A stretch of 64,000 nt of DNA from Chelydra serpentina (Eukaryota; Chordata; Testudines; Chelydridae): the NCBI GenBank assembly GCA_037349315.1, contig JBAIAC010000007.1, positions 52,353,001 through 52,417,000 of the forward strand. Direction: 5' to 3'. Positions 59,501-64,000 of the stretch are shown piece after piece. A model generated the notes under the pieces. That model was not told where the DNA came from, made no database searches, and saw only the letters and a program-made list of their open reading frames with translations. The position numbers and the translations under genes are program-made. How positions within the stretch are numbered: the stretch's first letter is position 1; each line of letters starts with the position of its first letter.

Positions 59501-59834
59501 CAGCAGTTGCCAAGCTTTAGCAAAACAAGGACCCCCGTTTTGATTTAAAAATTTTCACAGATCCCAAAACCCACTGCTCAGCCGAGGGCCCCCCCCCACC
59601 TCTTCCTGCCCCTGCTCCACCCCTGCCCCTCCTCTTCCCACCCCCTCCCCTGAGTATGCCCCAACCCCGCTCCTCCCCCCCTCCCCCCTGCATGCTGCTG
59701 AACAGCTTTTTCGCGACTTGCAGGAGGCACTGGGAGGGAGGGGGAGGAGTTGATCAGCGGGGCCAGTGGCCCTGGATATGACTTGCGGACCCCTTGGAGT
59801 ACCCTTGTGGCGGACCCCAGTTTGAGAAACCCTG
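59501..59834. mobile_element. Non-autonomous hAT element
   Basis: The ends are CAGCAGTTGCCAAGCTTTAG and, inward from the right, CAGGGTTTCTCAAACTGGGG. The 8-bp duplication GGTTAGAG is perfect (59493-59500 and 59835-59842). The interior has a CT-rich stretch (59588-59695) and the family phrase GCGGACCCCTTGGAGTACCC. There is no transposase. Confidence 0.85.
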
Positions 59835-59842
59835 GGTTAGAG

Positions 59843-61310
59843 GTGACTCTGAGCTGCAAAGTTTGGGTTTGTTCTGAACTTCTGTAAAGTTCAGGGGTGT
59901 TCAACCATTTAAAAAAAGAAGCCAGCCACAAAGTCAAAAATGTAGCTCTGAACTCTTGCAAAGTTTAGGCATGATTGGATCCAGAGTTTTGGTTCAGATC
60001 ATCTATCGATCATGCAATTAAAAGTGGCCAAAATGATAGGTTCCTAATACACTGTACTGACTGAATGTACATCATTCATATACATCTATAATATAGCATC
60101 TCTGTATGTATTTATAAAATTATATTAATCTCCCTTCTCAAAACTCATTCTTTCTTGGAGGTTTATAAACTAGTCATACATGTTAATAGAAAAATAAATA
60201 CCATGTGAAAACAGGAGCCCTGAAGCTTGCAGACAAGGGACCCTCTGGTTTTATTGCCTACTTCCTGGTCATCCTCTCCTGTGCTTGTCATCTATTCCTC
60301 TAAATGTATGGTCCAATCCCACTCCTTTTGAAGTAAATGAAAAATCTAAAATTGACTTCAGTGGGACATAGATAGTCCCTGAGTTTGTAAATTCTTTAGG
60401 GCAGGGACACTGTATTTCTTCTGGAAAGCACCATTTGTATCTCTGATTTTCTGAAAGTAATAAAATATACCCACACCAGCACCTGTACGGTTTTGATAAT
60501 GAAAACAAACGTTAAGCACTTCTGTCCGTGTACCCTGGCTTCTTTCCTGTTTCTCCTGGTGTTCTAAAGATTTGTGTGGGAGGCATTTTAAAGGCAAATA
60601 TAAAGAATTTTGAAAAGCCTGATGCAAGTTTCTTCTGTTGGTGGTGCCAGCAAAACTGATGCTTAAGATTCTTCTCTTGGATACTGAATGGCCTCTTTGT
60701 CTCCTTTCCATCAGGCAGGGCCCAGATTAAGCACAGTTTCCACTAGAGTGTCTCTGTGACTGCAGAACCAGGGAGGAGATGAATGGCTAGGACTGCATGT
60801 TCCTTGGACAGAATTTGAACGGCATTTGGAACCTAAGATTCAAGCACAGGTAGCACCGAGATCATCTATAATTTGTAAATGAGGCCTCAATTTAACAAAA
60901 GTGAAGGAGAATGAAATGGCTTAGTCGTGGTGGGTATCTGAGGGGGTGGGGTGGGGGGTAAGTACAGGAGACCATCCCTGATTATAGCATTAATTTTCAT
61001 TTTTATTGTACCCTCTCACCTCTCCTGCCCTCAAATACAAAAAAGGGATTTCACGCTTATTTGAGGGTGGGAACAGATCATATGACTTGCTTTCTGGGAA
61101 AGTGCCACATGCTACATGTATTGTGAACTGTATCAAAACACCAATTATTTTGTAGATACCATTCCTTTTTAAAGAGCTCTGCAAACACAATTTTCTCATG
61201 CTGGTATTAGCTTAACTGAAACAATGGGGAAGCTGATAAAGGTAAGTAACTGGAGACCTCACAGCAAGTCAGTTTCTCACAATAAATGGGATCATTACCA
61301 CCCCTAATAA
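59843..61310. other. Intergenic sequence with a MIR/L2-like tail
   Basis: A short segment near 60385-60480 (GTAAATTCTTTAGGGCAGGG) resembles the L2/MIR 3' tail. Otherwise nothing is recognised. Confidence 0.4.
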
Positions 61311-61318
61311 TTCTAAAT

Positions 61319-61659
61319 CAGTGATTCTCAGACTGAGACTCCCAAGTCGCAAGTGGCTCTTCAATGTGTCTGCTGCAGCTCTTTGCAGCACATGATATTA
61401 AAACACTGTGTGGTTTAATTATTAACTAATCTGATGCTTTTACTATGTTATTAACCAATTGTAGTTGATAAAATAATAATACTTAGTCAGTCATTTTGTC
61501 TGAGAATAAAATAAACTAAGTATTTCTTCTGTCATACTATTTACATCTGAATATCTAGTACTATAGTAAATGAAACAATGAATTCACATTACTTTGGCTC
61601 TTTCGGGTAATGTTGATCGCTAATTTGGCTCCTGAACCACTGAGGTCTGAGTATCACTG
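61319..61659. mobile_element. Non-autonomous hAT element
   Basis: The ends are CAGTGATTCTCAGACTGAGA and, inward from the right, CAGTGATACTCAGACCTCAG. The 8-bp duplication TTCTAAAT is perfect (61311-61318 and 61660-61667). The AT-rich 341-bp interior has no coding potential. Confidence 0.87.
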
Positions 61660-61667
61660 TTCTAAAT

Positions 61668-62259
61668 TATTTAAAGAGCAAGTAAATACAATGTAATTCC
61701 TGCAGCTAGTTGTGGAGCTTCACATGGACACACAAGAGCCAGGAATGGACCTTTTGCCATGTCCAAAATGGCCTTTAAGCCATCTGATTGAAGAAAATGC
61801 ATGGAAAGCCAGAGAAGCTGAAAATGGCCAGGTTCACTGCTACCCAAATGGTTAAAGAACAGCTGGTCTTCAAGATGCTGAATAAGTCTGATCTCTGGCC
61901 AGATTTTGACATCCTCTCAAAGAGAGAAGTGCTGTGCTTAGAGACAGCGTATGGGGGGGGGGGGGGGAAAGACCCATCAGAACCATCAGAACCAGACTTC
62001 TTCCAGGCTGCCAGTGTTAGCCAACACCTCCAATTCCAGTAAAACTCCAGAGCCAGCCTCTTTACGCGACAGGATGGGGCAAGAGTTGGACAAGTATGGC
62101 TTTAACTGCTGTGTAGCAGAGTCCCTTGATTTTAACTAGGATTTCCTATTTTTGTTACAGATGACATTCAAAGGGGAAAATGAGTCTCTGTCCACTTTTT
62201 GCTAAGCAGAAGAGGGCAGCGCAGGCTAGTCAGTGAGATGACCTGTGCATTGTTCATTC
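61668..62259. other. Intergenic sequence with poly(G) run
   Basis: A run of 15 G lies at 61953-61967. The frame across 61788-62042 reads through it and has no recognisable protein features. Confidence 0.4.
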
Positions 62260-62400
62260 TGAGTCAGGAGCAGAGGAAGATTTGGGGCAGGTCACAGTTT
62301 CACCATTTGTAACATAGGGAGAGAGTAATTATCTACCTTTGTAAAGTGCTTTGAGATCCTCTGATGAGAAGTGCTCGGTTTTATCATGGAGCTGCTCAGT
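62260..62400 (+). repeat. MIR-like SINE tail
   Basis: GGGCAGGTCACAGTTTCACC, then ATTTGTAACATAGGGAGAGA and GTAAAGTGCTTTGAGATCCT, follow the order of the MIR/CORE-SINE 3' half. Confidence 0.55.
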
Positions 62401-62481
62401 AACTTTGTGATTAATTATAGGCAGGAGTGGGAAAAAAAGGTGGAAAGCTGAAAATGAATTGAGCAAACAGTTTGATTAAGT

Positions 62482-62725
62482 ATCAGAGGGTAGCCGTGTT
62501 AGTGTGTATCCACAAAAACAATGAGGAGTCCGGTGGTACCTTAAAGACTAACAGATTTATTTGGGCATAAACTTTCATGGGTAAAAAACCACTTCTTCAG
62601 ATGCATGGAATGAAAATTACAGATGCAGGCATTGTTATACTGACACATGAAGAGAAGGGAGTTACCTCACAAGTGGAGAACCAGTGTTGACAGGAACAAT
62701 TCGATCAGGGTGGATGTCCTTACAT
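62482..62725 (+). repeat. Turtle SINE-like repeat copy
   Basis: The block begins TATCAGAGGGTAGCCGTGTTAG and continues GGTGGTACCTTAAAGACTAA, ACAGATTTATTTGGGCATAA, then CCACTTCTTCAGATGCATGG. It ends near CAATTCGATCAGGGTGGATG. This is a high-copy turtle/crocodilian repeat related at its 5' end to the copy at 10552. It appears almost full length in the usual orientation. Confidence 0.65.
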
Positions 62726-64000
62726 TTACTTATTTTTGATGGTAGTGTTTTGGGGCTCTCCTTTGACCTGGAATGGCTTGATTTTAACAGGCCAAACTTT
62801 CCAGGGAGTTGAAGGATTTTTTAAAATGAACGGAATGCTTAGACTAATTGTGACAAAAATTGGTTTCCATTAAAGCTATTGACACTACTCACCATTACTG
62901 TTGAGATTATAAACTCCATGTGTCTCATTTGATCATGTGTTTACAGTGTCTAGCACAACAGGGCCAGGATCTCTGAATGAGGACTCTGGGTGCCATCAGT
63001 CACAATACAAATCATAATTTAAATCACTGTGGATGAAGCCAGACACCTTTGAAAGATTTGCCTGTTTAAGGTTTTCAACCCCAGCCCCTCACAATGAACG
63101 TTTTAAATGCTGGCAAGCAAATCTTGCAATGCCAGCCTCTTTGTACTGAAACATTGAAATGATAGTGTGTAAAGATTGAAATTATGCTCTCGGCCTCCTC
63201 CCTAACCCCAGTGCCAAATGCCTGCTAGGAACTCCTTCATTTGAGAATGATCATGAGAGCTGGCCACCTACACTGAAAATTTAAAGTAATACCATATAAA
63301 GTTTTCAATGTGAACAGCTGCTGTTCATAATGAGAACTTTAGACAAGTGTATAAAAAAATCGGAGAGGAAAATCAATGAAGCACTAGGGCTTGCTCATGC
63401 ATCCATTTTTCTATTTTGCCATCTACTTCTCTTACAGATAGAGTATTCATCTCCTAAATAATAGCCTACAAACAATACATAATTGAAACATGAGTTCCTG
63501 TCTTGCCATATATGTGCCTAGCACAGCAGATCAATTGGTGAGAGCTTGCAGTTGTGCTAAAAACCTTTGCCAATGGCAAGAGTGGAAGCAGGGATAATGT
63601 AGTCTGTGAAATGGCGTTTACAGGTCTGGGCTGGCATAAAATAAACCACCCCAAAAACCCTACTTCTCTCCCACACCGAGAACTTGTATGTCAAATATTA
63701 AATTAAATCACATTAGTGACTAAGCAAAGATACTTTACAAAGGAAACACAAACAGGACTTGAAATCGTAGTGGTGCTTCTGGGCATTGGTACAATGGAAA
63801 TAATAATGGAAAGTGTTTGGGAGTGGTGGATTTAAAATCGGACAACTTAATGAATTCTATTTAGCAAAGGTAACCATTGCAGAAGTGAGTGTTACATTTG
63901 TGAAACTTGTTGCTATAGTGATGAGGTGGCTTTTCCTTCAGTGTCTCTAGTGAGAATGGCTAATCCATTTTTAAGAGGAAAGGATATTTAATAAAGGAAA
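62726..64000. other. Intergenic sequence with LINE/SINE tail
   Basis: A segment at 62930-63020 (CAGTGTCTAGCACAACAGGG and CTCTGGGTGCCATCAGTCAC) matches the tail shared with the CORE-SINE at 51040, in the opposite orientation. No gene is recognised to the end of the window. Confidence 0.4.

Noticed and set aside
61788..62139. Frames across a poly(G) run
   Set aside because: The glycine run is the homopolymer, and the remaining peptide has no recognisable domain.
1..64000. CRISPR arrays, operons, prophage or plasmid features
   Set aside because: None is present; introns, SINEs and LINEs show a vertebrate nuclear genome.

Overview
The window looks like nuclear DNA of a vertebrate, most probably a turtle. 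It is AT-leaning and intron-rich. Its interspersed repeats are the set I associate with turtle genomes, some shared with crocodilians: CR1 LINE tails ending in 8-bp direct repeats, SINE-like copies opening TTTCAGAGTAGCAGCCGTGT, DIRS and Ngaro-type tyrosine-recombinase retrotransposons, several hAT families, and fold-back elements starting near GTATGTCTACACTGCA. No prokaryotic feature, CRISPR array or intact viral gene is present. The species call rests on remembered repeat families and was not checked by search.

One protein gene can be supported: BAHD1, on the + strand. It is recognised from an 835-residue product with a C-terminal BAH domain. Six coding exons (32191-33817, 37552-37913, 40105-40264, 41321-41397, 44008-44099, 46541-46730) join in frame with GT/AG borders. 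A 3' UTR of about 3.3 kb probably ends near 50060. The first coding exon has only 17 nt of 5' UTR, so at least one upstream non-coding exon and the promoter are expected. I could not find them; 1-32173 is best read as the 3' part of intron 1, possibly with 5' flank.

Layout. 1-9.6 kb: unrecognised sequence, a solo LTR (1786-2444), a second LTR (3475-4942, minus strand) carrying a nested hAT, and one copy of an AT-rich hAT family. 9.6-22.6 kb: a dense transposon graveyard with an internally deleted DIRS element, two more copies of the AT-rich hAT family (one invaded by a second hAT, one split by a 1.3-kb unidentified insert), a CR1 split by a fold-back element, and a minus-strand Ngaro-like retrotransposon with reverse-transcriptase connection/RNase H, recombinase and SGNH-hydrolase remnants. 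22.6-32.1 kb: mostly unrecognised intron plus a fourth hAT copy, a turtle-type interspersed repeat and a 1.76-kb inverted-repeat element filled with C-rich tandem repeats. 32.2-50.1 kb: BAHD1 exons, introns and 3' UTR. 50.1-64 kb: apparently intergenic, with a CORE-SINE, three CR1 fragments, three small hAT elements with perfect 8-bp target duplications, a fold-back element and SINE/MIR-like pieces. The expected neighbours IVD and CHST14 are not visible.

BAHD1 is known as a heterochromatin-assembly and gene-silencing scaffold. Everything else I can identify is a dead mobile element. The nesting gives a relative insertion history, and several target duplications are base-perfect, so some insertions look fairly young.
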